From assembly GCF_002946835.1 (NCBI RefSeq), contig NZ_CP026652.1, positions 1,488,001 through 1,552,000 of the forward strand: DNA of 64,000 bases, read 5' to 3'. The DNA comes from Streptomyces dengpaensis (GTDB taxonomy: Bacteria; Actinomycetota; Actinomycetes; Streptomycetales; Streptomycetaceae). Position 1 is the first letter of the stretch. Each line of letters opens with the position of its first letter. Both the position numbers and the translations under genes were made by a program. Below, one piece after another: positions 16,717-25,900 of this stretch. Below the pieces are notes generated by a model, which was given only the letters and a program-made list of their open reading frames with translations, was not told the DNA's origin and ran no database searches.

Positions 16717-18002
16717 GGGTTGGCGGGCTCCTCGGTCGGGGTCAGGGAGATGGGGGCGGCGGGGCCGAGAGCGCGGACGGGTGAGTTCCACAGCACGAGG
16801 AACGGGACGACCAGGGCCGCGGTGATGAGCGTGAGGGTGAGGCGCAGGCCGAGCAGGGTGCCCAGGGCGCCGGCGGCGAGGGCGGCGAACGGGCGCAGGC
16901 TGAAGGCGAGCCAGGCTCCGGTGGCCTGGGCCCGTCCTTGGAGATGGTCGGGGGCGAGTTCCTGGCGGACGGCGCGCTGGAGTCCGCCGTGGCACACGGC
17001 GGCACCAGTTTGGACGACCATGCCAGCGCCGATGGCGATCTGCCCGCCGAGCCCGGGGCCGGCGAGGACCAGGGGAATCTGGGCGAGTGGGTTGAGGGCG
17101 AGCGCGCCGAGCATCACCCGGCCTGGGCCCCAGCGTCGTTCCAGGGGCTGCCAGACGAGGGCTCCGAGGACACCGCCAACGCCGCCGGCGCCCATGACGA
17201 TCCCGAGGGCGGTCGGGCTCCAGTGCAGTTCGCGCAGCAGGTACAGCGACCACAGGGCGCTGCTGGCGGCCAGGACGAAGGAGGTGGCCGCATTCGACAG
17301 CACGATCGAGCACACGACGGGGGTGTGCAGGGTGTAGGTGAGGCCCTCACGGATTTCCGCCCAGTGGCTCGTGCCCGCCGTGCGGGCGGGAGACGGGTCC
17401 TCACGGTGCTTGATGCGCCACAGGAGCAGCGCGCTGACCAGGTAGGAGGCGGCATCGACGGTGACGGCGCGGGCCGCACCGAGCGCCGTAACGAGGACGC
17501 CGCCGGAGTTGGTGCCGATCAGGTCGGCCAGGGAGTTGTTGGCGCCCATCTTGGAGTTGCCGTCCTTGATCCGGCCTGGGCCGAGGAGGGCGGGCAGGTA
17601 GCTGATGGACGCGTTGCTGCCGATGACCTGCAGGGCGGCCACCGTGAAGGCGACCGCGTAGAGGTGGATCAGGGTGATGCGGGCGAGGAGTTGGGCGGTG
17701 GGGAGGGTGAGCAGGACGGCGGCGCAGAGCAGGTCGCAGGTGATGATCAGGGGGCGTTTGCGGCGGCGGTCGGCCAGGACGCCGGCGTGGAGGGACAGCA
17801 GCAGGGGTGGGAGTTTGGAGGCGAAGGCGATCAGCGCAACGTTGAAGGTGGAGGCGTGCAGGTCGACGACGGCCAGGACGGACAGCGCGATCGTGGTCAC
17901 GCCACTTCCGGTAACGCTGATGCCCTGGGCGAAGGCGTAGTGCCGGAAGTCTCTGTCCCGCCACAGGCTTCCTGGGGTGTCGGGTTCGGATCGGTGCGGC
18001 AC
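16713..18002 (-). CDS. MFS transporter
   Basis: A 429-residue integral membrane protein with about twelve hydrophobic segments and the MFS loop 2-3 motif (GVLADRRRKRP, about residues 73-83). The fold is that of the enterobactin-exporter/antibiotic-efflux type (LWRDRDFRHYAFAQGISVTGSGVT at the start). Such proteins usually export small molecules by proton antiport. It sits between the hemC-like gene (94-base gap) and the methyltransferase gene (4-base overlap), so it likely exports the product of this operon or gives self-protection. A start at 18002 is well placed. Confidence 0.9.
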   Translation of the reverse strand: MPHRSEPDTPGSLWRDRDFRHYAFAQGISVTGSGVTTIALSVLAVVDLHASTFNVALIAFASKLPPLLLSLHAGVLADRRRKRPLIITCDLLCAAVLLTLPTAQLLARITLIHLYAVAFTVAALQVIGSNASISYLPALLGPGRIKDGNSKMGANNSLADLIGTNSGGVLVTALGAARAVTVDAASYLVSALLLWRIKHREDPSPARTAGTSHWAEIREGLTYTLHTPVVCSIVLSNAATSFVLAASSALWSLYLLRELHWSPTALGIVMGAGGVGGVLGALVWQPLERRWGPGRVMLGALALNPLAQIPLVLAGPGLGGQIAIGAGMVVQTGAAVCHGGLQRAVRQELAPDHLQGRAQATGAWLAFSLRPFAALAAGALGTLLGLRLTLTLITAALVVPFLVLWNSPVRALGPAAPISLTPTEEPANP

Positions 18003-18096
18003 GTCAGCGAACTCCCCTCGTAGGTATGGCTGTTACGGCCCCGCCGTGCGGTGTCTCGTCCCGTGTTGGGCTCCCGCCGACGTCCAGGCCACGCGG

Positions 18097-19049
18097 TCAG
18101 CGCGGCAGGAGTCGTTCGACTCCTTCGCCGTGCAGCAGCTGGGTGATGTTTTCCACGAGGCCGCCGAGGTCGTCGGCCGGTCCGGTGGCTGCGACGTGGA
18201 TCGCGTCGCCGTCGGAGGGATGGAAGACGGCGGCGTCGACTCTGATCCGGTGGGGTTTGTCGGTGTAGTGGGCGTGGACTGAGCAGGCGGTCTGGCAGTT
18301 GCCTTTGAGCTGGGCGAGGACGCCGCGCTCGACGGCCAGCAGCCGGGCGGTGGCGGGGTCGTTGATGGCGTCGAGGAAGTGGGCGGCGATGGTGTCGCCG
18401 CTTCGCTGCTCGACGACGAGCGTGCCCGCGCCGGTGGCCGGGGCCAGCACCGAGGCCGGGATGAGCTGTGTGGCACGGTCCGCATGGGACACCCGGCACA
18501 GTCCGGCGTAGGAGACCACGAGCGCGTCGAGGGGCTTGTCGCCTTCGCCGGCGTCGAGGCGGGCGAGTCTGGGCATCAGGTTGCCGCGCACCGGCTGGAT
18601 GGTGAGGTAGGGGTAGCGGGTGCGGAGTTGGGCGATGCGGCGCGGCGCGCTCGTGCCGAGGATGCTTCCGGGTGGGAGGTCGTCCAGCGTGGCATCGGGC
18701 TGCCCGGCGGGGAGGACAAGGGCGTCCCGGGCGTCTTCGCGGGGCAGAACCGCGCCGATGGTGGTCTCGGTGCCGCGCTCATGGGGCCCGGGGAGGTCTT
18801 TGGCGCACGAGACGGTGACATCGACGCGTGCGGCGGCCAGCGCCCGGTCCAGCTCGCGTACCCAGACGGCCTTGCCGCCGATCTGCGCGAGGGCCCCTGG
18901 TGCAGATCACCGGCCGCCTTCATCGGGGCCACGTGTACGGCAACTTGGGGGAAGGCGCGTTCGAGTAGTCCGGCGACGTGGGCTGCTTGGACCATGGCCA
19001 GGTCGGAGTCGCGGGTTCCGATGACGATCTTGGGCGGGAGGTGGGTCAC
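18097..19049 (-). pseudogene. hemC: Hydroxymethylbilane synthase (HemC) homologue with a frameshift
   Basis: HemC polymerises four porphobilinogens into hydroxymethylbilane. The N-terminal piece from GTG 19049 reads PPKIVIGTRDSDLAMVQAAH, then APMKAAGDLHQG. The frame then changes around the GGGGCCC run at 18891-18897. In the other frame the protein continues ALAQIGGKAVWVRELDRAL, CAKDLPGP, LGTSAPRRIAQLRTRYP, PVRGNLMPRL and ERGVLAQLKGNCQTACSVHA to the stop at 18097. The cofactor-attaching Cys is probably that of GNCQ. Total length (~315 residues) is normal for the family. A single-base indel in the homopolymer, real or sequencing, would restore one frame. GTGA overlap with the preceding gene shows coupling. 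Substitutions in conserved loops suggest a specialised paralogue. Confidence 0.78.
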
Positions 19050-19258
19050 GGACGGATCCTGTGGTCGGGGAAGTGGGAGGTGAGAAGGGTGACGATCGTG
19101 GTGATGGCAAGGCCGACCGCGATCACGCCGAGGCAGCCCAGCAGGTCGCGCAGCGTGCTCCACAACGGGTCGGCGGCCCACTTGCTGCGCCGCCGCGCAC
19201 CACCAGGCCGGGCGGTACGCGGCGGGTGGTGGCTGTTAGTCGGGGGTGCTGGCGGCAT
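19046..19258 (-). CDS. Small single-span membrane protein
   Basis: A 70-residue frame starts at ATG 19258, overlapping the last 23 bases of the ABC transporter gene, and ends in a GTGA overlap with the hemC-like gene. The first 30 residues are basic and Pro-rich (PPRTARPGGARRRSKW). One membrane segment follows (about residues 40-62, LLGCLGVIAVGLAITTIVTLL), and then a short tail. Tight coupling on both sides supports it as a real gene. Function unknown; an accessory subunit of the transporter is possible. Confidence 0.6.
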   Translation of the reverse strand: MPPAPPTNSHHPPRTARPGGARRRSKWAADPLWSTLRDLLGCLGVIAVGLAITTIVTLLTSHFPDHRIRP

Positions 19259-21227
19259 GTGATTCGCCGTTGGCTGAGGGAGTCGGCAGCACCAGTGGCG
19301 CGGCGGTGCCGTACTGGTTGGCCTGCATGAGGTACATGCGCCGGTAGGGGGAATCAGGCCGCGCCATGAGTTCCTGGTGGGAACCGCTCTCCACGAGGTG
19401 CCCCTCGTCCAGGACATAGATGATGTCGGCGTGCTGGACGCCGGCCATGCGGTGGCTGACCAGCACGACGGTCTTGCCTTCATCGGCCAGGCGGCGGATG
19501 CGTTCGAAGGACTCGATCTCGGCCTCGGGGTCGAGGGCGGAGGTGGGCTCATCAGCGATGACGAGGCTCGCCTGCCGATGGCGCAGCCGGGCTTGCCCGA
19601 CCGTCTGCCACTGCCCCCCGGACAGTTCCTGGCCGCCGCGGAACTGCCGGGCCAGCAGGGTGCTGAGACCGCGGGGAAGAGCGGTGGCAAGCTTGTCGGC
19701 GCCCGAGTAGGCGGCAGCGCGGGTGATGTCGTCGTCCGCGTTGCGTTCCGGCTGGCCGATCTGGATGTTGGTTCGCAGGGTGAAGGGCCAGCGCTGGAAG
19801 CCCTGATCGAGAGCGGCCACGTGCCGGAAGATGTCCACCCGGTCGGCCTCGACGAGATCGGTCTGCCCCCACAGGACGCGGCCGGCCGTGGGCCGGTGCA
19901 GGCCGGCGAGGAGCTTCACCGCGGTGGACTTGCCGCTGCCGTTCGCGCCGACCAGGGCGATGACGGCCCCGCGTGGGAAGGTCAGGGTCACCTCGTGCAG
20001 GGCGGGAGTGTCGCGGTCGGGGTAGGTGAACGACACGTTCTCGAAGGTGACCTGGTCGGGAAAGTCGCTCACGGGCTGGCCGCCCGTGGGGATGGCCCGG
20101 CGTTCGGCTTCGTCACGGAAGCGGTCGAGGTCGCGGACGTAGAGGGACTCCTCGTGCAGCCGCAGGACGTTGTCGACGAGGGCGCCAAGGCTTGCTGAGC
20201 CGGTACGGATCGCGAGCGCGGCCGTGGCAACGGTGGCGGCGCTCATGTGGCCGGTCAGCCACAAAGCGCCCAGGCCCGCAAACGTGGCCGCCGACGCGAG
20301 GCCGGCCATGGCCGCGGCGATCAGTTCGGTGACCGCACGGCCGTCGGCAAGACGGGTCTGTTCGGCCTCGGCGGTCTGGCCCATCTCGTGGAAGTGATCG
20401 AGCAGGAAGGGGCCGACCTGGTGAACGCGGATCTCCGTAGCAGATTCCCGGGCGGTGATGAGGTTGTTGACCAGGCGCTTGGCCCGCTCGTGCTCGATCC
20501 ACTGCATCCGGGACGCGTAGCGACGCCGGGCCACATGCATGGCGCCCCAGCCACGGGGCAGCGCGATGAGCAGCAGCAGCGGCAGCAGTACCGGGCTGAG
20601 GACCGTGACCACGCCGGCCGCGGCGACGAGGGAGAACACGCCGTTCACCACGGCCACGCAGACGCCGATCATGGTGCGGGAGGACTGGGCGCCGAAGTAC
20701 GCCGAGTCCAGGAGCGTGCGGAACTCGCCGTCTTCGATGGCCTCGAGTTCCGCGCGGGCGGCGCCCTCCAGGAACTGCTCGGTGGCCAGCCTCTCCACCT
20801 TCGGCTCCAGCCGCCCGGTCCCCGCCGTCGACAAGCAGGCCAGGACGGTGCCGACCACCGCGATGATGCAGCCGGCGATCAGGGCCGGCAGTGCGGCGTG
20901 CAGCCGGGAGACGTTGTCTCCGTCCTTGAGCAGGGCTTGGATCACCTGGTTGGTGACCAGCAGCCCGGCGGCTTGGGTGATGCTCTGGCCCACCTCGGCG
21001 ATCCCGATGGTCAACAGGGCACGGCGGTCCGCCTGCCAGGCCAGGCGCAGGGTGCTGCCCATCAGCGCCGGCAGCATCCGGGCGGCCTGCCCGAATTTGG
21101 TGTCCAGCCGCGCGTACTCGTGGCGCACCCAGCCGAAGTCATAGCGAAGCGCCCCACCGAAGAGCGCGACCTCGGACTCGGAGACGGTCTGTTCCCTCTT
21201 CCAGACCCGTTTCAGGAGCCTCTTCAC
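19236..21227 (-). CDS. ABC exporter, fused membrane and ATPase domains
   Basis: A 663-residue half-transporter of the peptide/lipid exporter type. About six membrane segments (residues about 50-350) precede an ATPase domain. The ATPase carries Walker A GANGSGKST, signature LSGGQ, Walker B LVIADEP, D-loop SALDP and switch His in LVSHR. The family includes exporters of ribosomal peptides and small metabolites. GTG 21227 overlaps the stop of the upstream Nudix gene (GTGA), and its own end overlaps the small membrane protein. In context it and the MFS protein may form the export step of the operon product. The N-terminus carries an unusual soluble stretch before the first span. Confidence 0.92.
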   Translation of the reverse strand: MKRLLKRVWKREQTVSESEVALFGGALRYDFGWVRHEYARLDTKFGQAARMLPALMGSTLRLAWQADRRALLTIGIAEVGQSITQAAGLLVTNQVIQALLKDGDNVSRLHAALPALIAGCIIAVVGTVLACLSTAGTGRLEPKVERLATEQFLEGAARAELEAIEDGEFRTLLDSAYFGAQSSRTMIGVCVAVVNGVFSLVAAAGVVTVLSPVLLPLLLLIALPRGWGAMHVARRRYASRMQWIEHERAKRLVNNLITARESATEIRVHQVGPFLLDHFHEMGQTAEAEQTRLADGRAVTELIAAAMAGLASAATFAGLGALWLTGHMSAATVATAALAIRTGSASLGALVDNVLRLHEESLYVRDLDRFRDEAERRAIPTGGQPVSDFPDQVTFENVSFTYPDRDTPALHEVTLTFPRGAVIALVGANGSGKSTAVKLLAGLHRPTAGRVLWGQTDLVEADRVDIFRHVAALDQGFQRWPFTLRTNIQIGQPERNADDDITRAAAYSGADKLATALPRGLSTLLARQFRGGQELSGGQWQTVGQARLRHRQASLVIADEPTSALDPEAEIESFERIRRLADEGKTVVLVSHRMAGVQHADIIYVLDEGHLVESGSHQELMARPDSPYRRMYLMQANQYGTAAPLVLPTPSANGESHAASTPD

Positions 21228-21793
21228 CGCGCCTCCGATACGGCCGAGCTGGACAGGACGTGGGACTTGCCGTCGATCAGATCGGCCGGCACACCGGCGA
21301 GCAGCGCGGCGTGCGCCGCCTGGATGCGGCGGGCAAGGCGGCGCGGCAGCCGCGCGAGGGCCTCCTCGACGGGGAGGAACTCGGCGGCACTGATCTCCCC
21401 GTCCGCGAATCGCAGGGACTGTGTCTGCTGGTCGGTGAGGGGACCCACGTGGAACACCGTGACGACCATGGCCCGCCCGTACCGGGCGGCGGGGACCTGG
21501 TCCAGGACGAGGAACCGGCCGATGGGCACGCCGGTCAGGTCGAGTTCCTCGGCCAGTTCACGTTCCAGGCCCTCGATCTGCGTTTCGCCGGCCTGCACCA
21601 TGCCGCCGGGCATGTCGAAGCCGTCCTTGTAAGTCGGGTCAACCACGAGAATCCGGCCGTCGGCATCGGTGATCAAGGCGGTGCAGGAGGCCATGGGCGC
21701 CTCGACCTGGGCCCAGTACGCCCGCTGCTCGTCGGTGACCACGCGGTCAGGGCCGCCGACGGTCTGTTCGGTGGTGTCAGGTTCGCCGGACAT
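21224..21793 (-). CDS. Nudix hydrolase
   Basis: A 189-residue protein with a full Nudix box (GGMVQAGETQIEGLERELAE, then ELDLTG). It is preceded by ILVVDPTYKDGFDMPGG, the layout seen in proteins that receive prenyl- or sugar-nucleotide type substrates. The start at ATG 21793 has an excellent GGAGGAGG. It overlaps the ABC gene by four bases (GTGA), which implies translational coupling. Substrate unknown; the same VDP-type lead-in occurs in the tandem Nudix protein upstream. Confidence 0.9.
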   Translation of the reverse strand: MSGEPDTTEQTVGGPDRVVTDEQRAYWAQVEAPMASCTALITDADGRILVVDPTYKDGFDMPGGMVQAGETQIEGLERELAEELDLTGVPIGRFLVLDQVPAARYGRAMVVTVFHVGPLTDQQTQSLRFADGEISAAEFLPVEEALARLPRRLARRIQAAHAALLAGVPADLIDGKSHVLSSSAVSEAR

Positions 21794-21877
21794 GAGAGTC
21801 CTCCTCCAGGGACAGAAAAGCGGGGCAGGGCGTCGCGCCGGCAGGACTCCGGCACAAAGGTGCGTCACATGCGGACG

Positions 21878-23008
21878 TCAGGGCAGGAGGGCCGCCATGC
21901 CCGCGTGGGGGATCTCGATCGCGGCCTGCGGCGGACTCAGCGGAATTCCCCAGCGGGCTGCCGCCGTTTGAGCCGCGTACTCGGCCTGTTCGGCTCCGGC
22001 GCGTCCGAGGCCGAGCAGCTCGCTCGCCTGCACCGGGCTGACCAGCAGCCGGCCGTAGGTGATGCCGGTCGCGACATCCGGTGCTGCCGGCCCCAGGGAG
22101 TCGATGCGTGCGATGTAACGTGCCCGGGCGTTCGCCCCTGTGCCAGGGCCGTAGACCGCACCGTCCGGATCGAGGAGATAGCCAAGGTAGGCAGCATCGT
22201 GCAGGCGCAGAGCCGCCTCTTCGGCGGCTTCACGCAGTGCCGCCGCCTTCGGCCCGTCATCGTCCATTTCAACCGTTCCGCCCGGCAGGACGACATGGCC
22301 GTCGCGCGGATCCACGAGAACGACGACCCGGCCGAGCGGGTCGAAGGCCCACACCCACGCTTGCTTCACGGGAAGGCCGACGGCGGGGACCATGGCCGGG
22401 TGCCAGGCGATGTCCTGGTAGCCGATCGCAATGCGCGGGATGACGTTCAATCGCAGCAGTGCCCGTCCGAGCCCGACGGTCTCACCGTCTTCCAGCACAG
22501 CGGGTCCGGCACGGTCGATCCGGGCGCGCAAGGCAGCGAGCATCCGTCGCCCCTCGATCGGGAACATCCGGGATGCGGCCTGGGCCGGCGGAAGGAAGTC
22601 GAACGAGGTGATCTCGTCCTCGGGCAAGCGAATCCGGGCGATGTCACTCTCCTCCAGGACGCCACCGTCCCAGATGGAGACGGATTCACCGGGAAAGCCG
22701 TACACCTTCCCGAACTCCGGATTGCCCTTGCTGACCCAGTCCACCGCCAGCAGCTGGCGTACACCGAGGGACAGCCCGAGTTCCTCGGTCACCTCGCGCA
22801 CCGCCGCGGCCGAGGGCCGCTCCGCCTGGTCCACGCTCCCGCCGGGCAATAGCAGCCTTCCGGGCCGGTACGCGGGATCCAGGGCCAAAACCCTGCCCTC
22901 TGCATCGGTGAAGAGCACCGCGGCCCCGCCCCAGAAAACCGCGCGTGAGCGCGCATAGTCCTCCGGCGCCATCAAACCCACCGGCTCGCGCACGTCGTCA
23001 GCAGGCAT
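21878..23008 (-). CDS. Tandem Nudix protein (two Nudix domains, the second degenerate)
   Basis: The 376-residue protein holds two Nudix domains. Domain 1 (about residues 25-165) has a complete box GGSVDQAERPSAAAVREVTE followed by ELGL. Domain 2 (about 200-345) reads GGTVEMDDDGPKAAALREAA then EEAAL: it has one extra residue, Asp in place of the first Glu and no Gly in the last position, so catalysis by it is doubtful. The long FGKVYGFPGESVSIWDGG segment between boxes 1 and 2 is not typical. The gene overlaps the upstream Nudix stop by 11 bases. A fused catalytic plus substrate-binding arrangement is possible. Confidence 0.85.
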   Translation of the reverse strand: MPADDVREPVGLMAPEDYARSRAVFWGGAAVLFTDAEGRVLALDPAYRPGRLLLPGGSVDQAERPSAAAVREVTEELGLSLGVRQLLAVDWVSKGNPEFGKVYGFPGESVSIWDGGVLEESDIARIRLPEDEITSFDFLPPAQAASRMFPIEGRRMLAALRARIDRAGPAVLEDGETVGLGRALLRLNVIPRIAIGYQDIAWHPAMVPAVGLPVKQAWVWAFDPLGRVVVLVDPRDGHVVLPGGTVEMDDDGPKAAALREAAEEAALRLHDAAYLGYLLDPDGAVYGPGTGANARARYIARIDSLGPAAPDVATGITYGRLLVSPVQASELLGLGRAGAEQAEYAAQTAAARWGIPLSPPQAAIEIPHAGMAALLP

Positions 23009-23447
23009 CGGGCCACCCCACCGTGCTCGCGCTCTGGCCCCGCCGAATACAGATCAGGGCCTGACGGGTGTAGCGCACGAGCTTCTCTGGCAGAGCCGAG
23101 AGCAGCCACCACTGCAGCTCCGCGCACTTATCAGGTTCCGCGACATGAGGCCGCCCGGCGTACTGATTGGCGGTGAAGAAGACTTGGAGCCGACTCTCGC
23201 GAGTCTTGGGGTCGTAGTCATGGACCGTGTGCGCGACCACCAAGTCCGCCTCTTCGAGAGCGATGCCCAGCTCCTCCCGAGCCTCACGGACCATGCCTGC
23301 GAGGAAGGACTCCCCCTCCTCAAGATGGCCGGCCGGAACATGCCACCATCCGTCACACCAAGCAGTGCCCGCACGGAGACCGAGCAGCACCCGGTCGCCC
23401 TGAACCAGGACTAAGTGAAGTCCGATCACAGAACGGTGGGGCGACAC
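22998..23447 (-). CDS. Nudix hydrolase, first gene of the operon
   Basis: A 149-residue MutT-like protein with box GHLEEGESFLAGMVREAREE then LGIAL, preceded by GLRAGTAWCDGWWHVPAG. It resembles the Nudix half of the fusion protein at 45354 (VHLILRRGGEVLLSRRAGDTY, MPSGHLDGDFEDV): in both the end of the domain reads EPD+C...L.W. The GTG at 23447 has AAGGAG just upstream. Longer frames to 23681 have no supporting site. The region upstream presumably holds the operon promoter. Confidence 0.88.
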   Translation of the reverse strand: MSPHRSVIGLHLVLVQGDRVLLGLRAGTAWCDGWWHVPAGHLEEGESFLAGMVREAREELGIALEEADLVVAHTVHDYDPKTRESRLQVFFTANQYAGRPHVAEPDKCAELQWWLLSALPEKLVRYTRQALICIRRGQSASTVGWPDAC

Positions 23448-24150
23448 CTTCTCCTTCTCGACATGCCGGTGACGAAGGGCAGTTGACCGCGCGGGCCGCA
23501 AGGCAGGCCCCCGGGTGCAGGACGATCCGTTCTGCGAACGCGACACATGCGCACGCGGCCTCGTGCCAGGTAATGGCATGGGTTCGGTCAACGCCTCGGC
23601 AAGAGCGTCGGGGTGATACCGACGGCGCCTAACAGGCAGCACACACGGCACAGCGGGGCCTCCCGAGCATGAGGAATTCAATGCGTACGCCGCCTGTGAC
23701 CGCAGCGACTCGGGTGCCCGTTGCCGGACTCAGCCGAGTCTATCTAGCCTGAGCCGTAAGGTGGTTGGGCGAGTCCGTGTTGTGGCCGCTTCCACTCGAT
23801 GTGGTAGTTCTTCAGAGCCGTATCCGCATCGAGCCTGCGTCGCGGCAAGGTAATTCTGAGGGTCGACTTGGGCTGCTGCTCTGGTCCGGCCGAACGCCGC
23901 CGACGCGATCCGCGCAGGTGTTCGCCAGTGCTCCTCGCCTCGGCCTCCACAGGTCCACCTTGACTCGCGTCCCGTGTAGGAACTGGCTCGAGCTCGCCCG
24001 CCGTAACGCAGGATGTCGTCTTAGCGGCGTTGCAGGGCGCTATGGCCCAACGCATGTGCGGCGGGTAGCACTGCTGCCCGTCAGTGTGCAAGGTCGGGCG
24101 GATCTGGCCCACCTCGGGGGCGAATCCCCAGTGTCCACGCGGTGTTCGCG
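23448..24150. other. Intergenic interval without a supported gene
   Basis: About 700 bases separate the first Nudix gene of the minus-strand operon from the 3' end of the XRE regulator gene. Frames on both strands exist (for example minus-strand residues ending NYHIEWKRPQHGLAQPPYG at 23744), but none has a start signal or a family I can name. That fragment could be a transposase or phage remnant. The interval must contain the promoter of the operon starting at 23447. Confidence 0.45.
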
Positions 24151-25584
24151 TCAGGCGGCGACGGCGCCGGTGCGTACGGCGAACTCCCGCAGGCCGGGCA
24201 GGCTTCCCGGGGTGTAGAGGAGATCGGCGGTGAGCGTGCGGATTGCGGGGCGTCGGACTTCTTCGGGTGCGACGTGTTCGATGGCTCGCAGTGCGCTGAA
24301 GGTGCGGCGCCCGTCGCCAAGTTGGTGCCACATGCGGGCTGTGTCGGTGAGATAGCGCGCGACTCTTTCGGTGTTGGCCAGTTGCGCTGGCACCACACGT
24401 TGGACGTACGGAACGGCGTCGTCGGGTGTTCCGAGAACTGTGAGACTGCTGATCCTGTACATCGCGACCTCGGCGGGGCTTGCCGAGATCGTGAACAGCC
24501 CGGCTGGTTTCCCGTTCTGTTGAGGGATTCGACCGGCGGTCTCTTCGGCTTCCTGGAGCAGGTCGAGCGCGGTACTGCGGCGGCCTCCGGAGGCGGCGGT
24601 GTAAGCGGCGGTCATGAGGAGGCAGACGCGGGCGGCAAGGGTGTCGGCCTGCGGCTGGCCCTTCTCCGCGGTGAGGGTGGTCGCGGTCCGGGCGAGGAAG
24701 TCGACGGCGGCGGCACTGCGACCGGCGCGGCGCATGGTGATGGCCAGGACTCGTGCGGCGTCGCTGAGAGGGCGCGGGTCACCGCTTGCCCGTGCGGCGA
24801 TGAGGGCGCGGTCGGCAGTAGCCCAGGCAGCCTCGGAGTGTTGCTTGACGGCGAGTTCGGTGGCCAGGACGTAGGAGCGTGCGACGGCTGCCTGGGCGCG
24901 CTCCCGCGTGCGGCCGGTGGTGGCGTCCCGGGTCGCTTCCGCCGTCGCAATGAGCGAGGGCAGGGCGCTTCCCAGAGCGCTGTAGCGGGCGCCGGAGAAC
25001 AACTCGCGGGCGGTCGTGAGCCCCGTGTCGAGGTCTTTGAGGCTTGTCGGCTGTCCGGCCACCGGTTCAAACAAGGCCCGTTCCATGGCGGCGGCCGGTT
25101 TGTGGATGGCCGGTGTTGCTGCGGCGGGCTCGGAGCGGGTGCCGGCGATCAGGCTGGCGCCGAGTCCCAGTGCACCGGCCATGAGTTCGCGACGTCGCAC
25201 ATCGTCCTCCTGCTCCTGCTCCTGCTCCTGCTCGGTTTCGGTCACCCTAGCGGCCGTCGGCAGGGGGATGTGCGCGTTGCGGCGCGTCCGGCGGTCGGAG
25301 TCGGCTGCGTCGTCGCCGAGGCCCAGACGGGCGGGCGGGATGCCCAGTCCCTCGGCGATTCGGGTCAGGACGTCGACGCTCTGCACTTGGCGCAGTCCGC
25401 GCTCGATCTCACTGATGTCGGACTGGGCGAGCCCGACGAGGGAGCCCACGGTGGTCTGGCTGGCGCCCGTGTACTGCCGGAAGTGCTTGAGCACGGTGGC
25501 GATGTCGCGTTCCGCGAGGGCTCGCCGGGCCCTTTCCCGATCCCACAGATCGGCAGGAACGTCGAGCTGGGAGGGGCTGCGCAC
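24151..25584 (-). CDS. XRE-family regulator with C-terminal TPR-like region
   Basis: Residues 20-85 form a helix-turn-helix (TVLKHFRQYTGASQTTVGSL, AQSDISEIERGLR, VDVLTRIAEGLGIPPARLGL). A Glu-Gln repeat (EQ four times, encoded by a CTCCTG hexamer repeat at about 25206-25233) links it to about 330 residues of helical TPR-like repeats (SYVLATELAVKQHSEAAWATADRALIAAR and similar). This architecture is common for Streptomyces cluster-situated regulators. GTG 25584 is chosen because AAGGGGGAG lies seven bases upstream. The gene is divergent from the polyproline peptide operon, with 232 bases between, and is its likely regulator. Confidence 0.85.
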   Translation of the reverse strand: MRSPSQLDVPADLWDRERARRALAERDIATVLKHFRQYTGASQTTVGSLVGLAQSDISEIERGLRQVQSVDVLTRIAEGLGIPPARLGLGDDAADSDRRTRRNAHIPLPTAARVTETEQEQEQEQEDDVRRRELMAGALGLGASLIAGTRSEPAAATPAIHKPAAAMERALFEPVAGQPTSLKDLDTGLTTARELFSGARYSALGSALPSLIATAEATRDATTGRTRERAQAAVARSYVLATELAVKQHSEAAWATADRALIAARASGDPRPLSDAARVLAITMRRAGRSAAAVDFLARTATTLTAEKGQPQADTLAARVCLLMTAAYTAASGGRRSTALDLLQEAEETAGRIPQQNGKPAGLFTISASPAEVAMYRISSLTVLGTPDDAVPYVQRVVPAQLANTERVARYLTDTARMWHQLGDGRRTFSALRAIEHVAPEEVRRPAIRTLTADLLYTPGSLPGLREFAVRTGAVAA

Positions 25585-25650
25585 GGCGATCTCCCCCTTG
25601 GAGGCAGTGGCATGAATGAGCTCAGCGTAGAGGCGCCATGACTGCCTGTC

Positions 25651-25695
25651 AGGGCCTTCGCCGGACGTCCAGAGGCCCGTCCTATAGGGCCTTCG
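25651..25695. promoter_or_regulatory. Direct repeat AGGGCCTTCG in the divergent promoter region
   Basis: AGGGCCTTCG occurs at 25651-25660 and again at 25686-25695, spaced 35 bases start to start. It lies between the XRE/TPR regulator (25584) and the polyproline peptide (25817). A pyrimidine tract with TTTTTT follows at about 25701-25720. The repeat could be a regulator-binding pair. Confidence 0.4.
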
Positions 25696-25816
25696 GATGG
25701 GTTTTCCCACCTCTTTTTTCCAGTCTGTGAGTGCACGGACCATCTCCGACACAGCCCCCGGTAACCGTCTGTTTCCGCCAGCCTGTGCCGGGCTCATCCC
25801 TAAGGAGAGTTCCGAC

Positions 25817-25900
25817 ATGCCGCAGCCTCCCCCTCCGCCCCCTCCGCCCCCTCCTCCGGGACCGATCCCAATCCCGCCACCGCCGGGCGGCGGTTCGTAA
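25817..25900 (+). CDS. 27-residue polyproline peptide (candidate precursor or leader peptide)
   Basis: An ATG at 25817 with a near-perfect AAGGAGA (25802-25808) opens a 27-codon frame. Residues are Met-Pro-Gln, eleven consecutive prolines, then GPIPIPPPPGGGS; 18 of 27 residues are proline. The proline codons are mixed CCT/CCC/CCG, so this is not a simple trinucleotide slip. It is the first frame of a plus-strand operon of seven enzyme genes. Two roles fit: a ribosomally made precursor or carrier that the enzymes modify, or a leader peptide whose proline run stalls ribosomes and controls the operon. It has no Cys, Ser or Thr except the last Ser. I do not know a described family with this sequence. 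Confidence 0.65.
   Translation: MPQPPPPPPPPPPPGPIPIPPPPGGGS

Noticed and set aside
23744..24331. Minus-strand frame ending NYHIEWKRPQHGLAQPPYG, perhaps a transposase end
   Set aside because: No conserved motif could be confirmed, and most of the frame overlaps the regulator gene; kept only as a comment on the interval.
25206..25233. CTCCTG hexamer repeat in the XRE/TPR gene as a phase-variation switch
   Set aside because: Six-base units stay in frame, so length changes cannot switch the gene off; it simply encodes an EQ linker.
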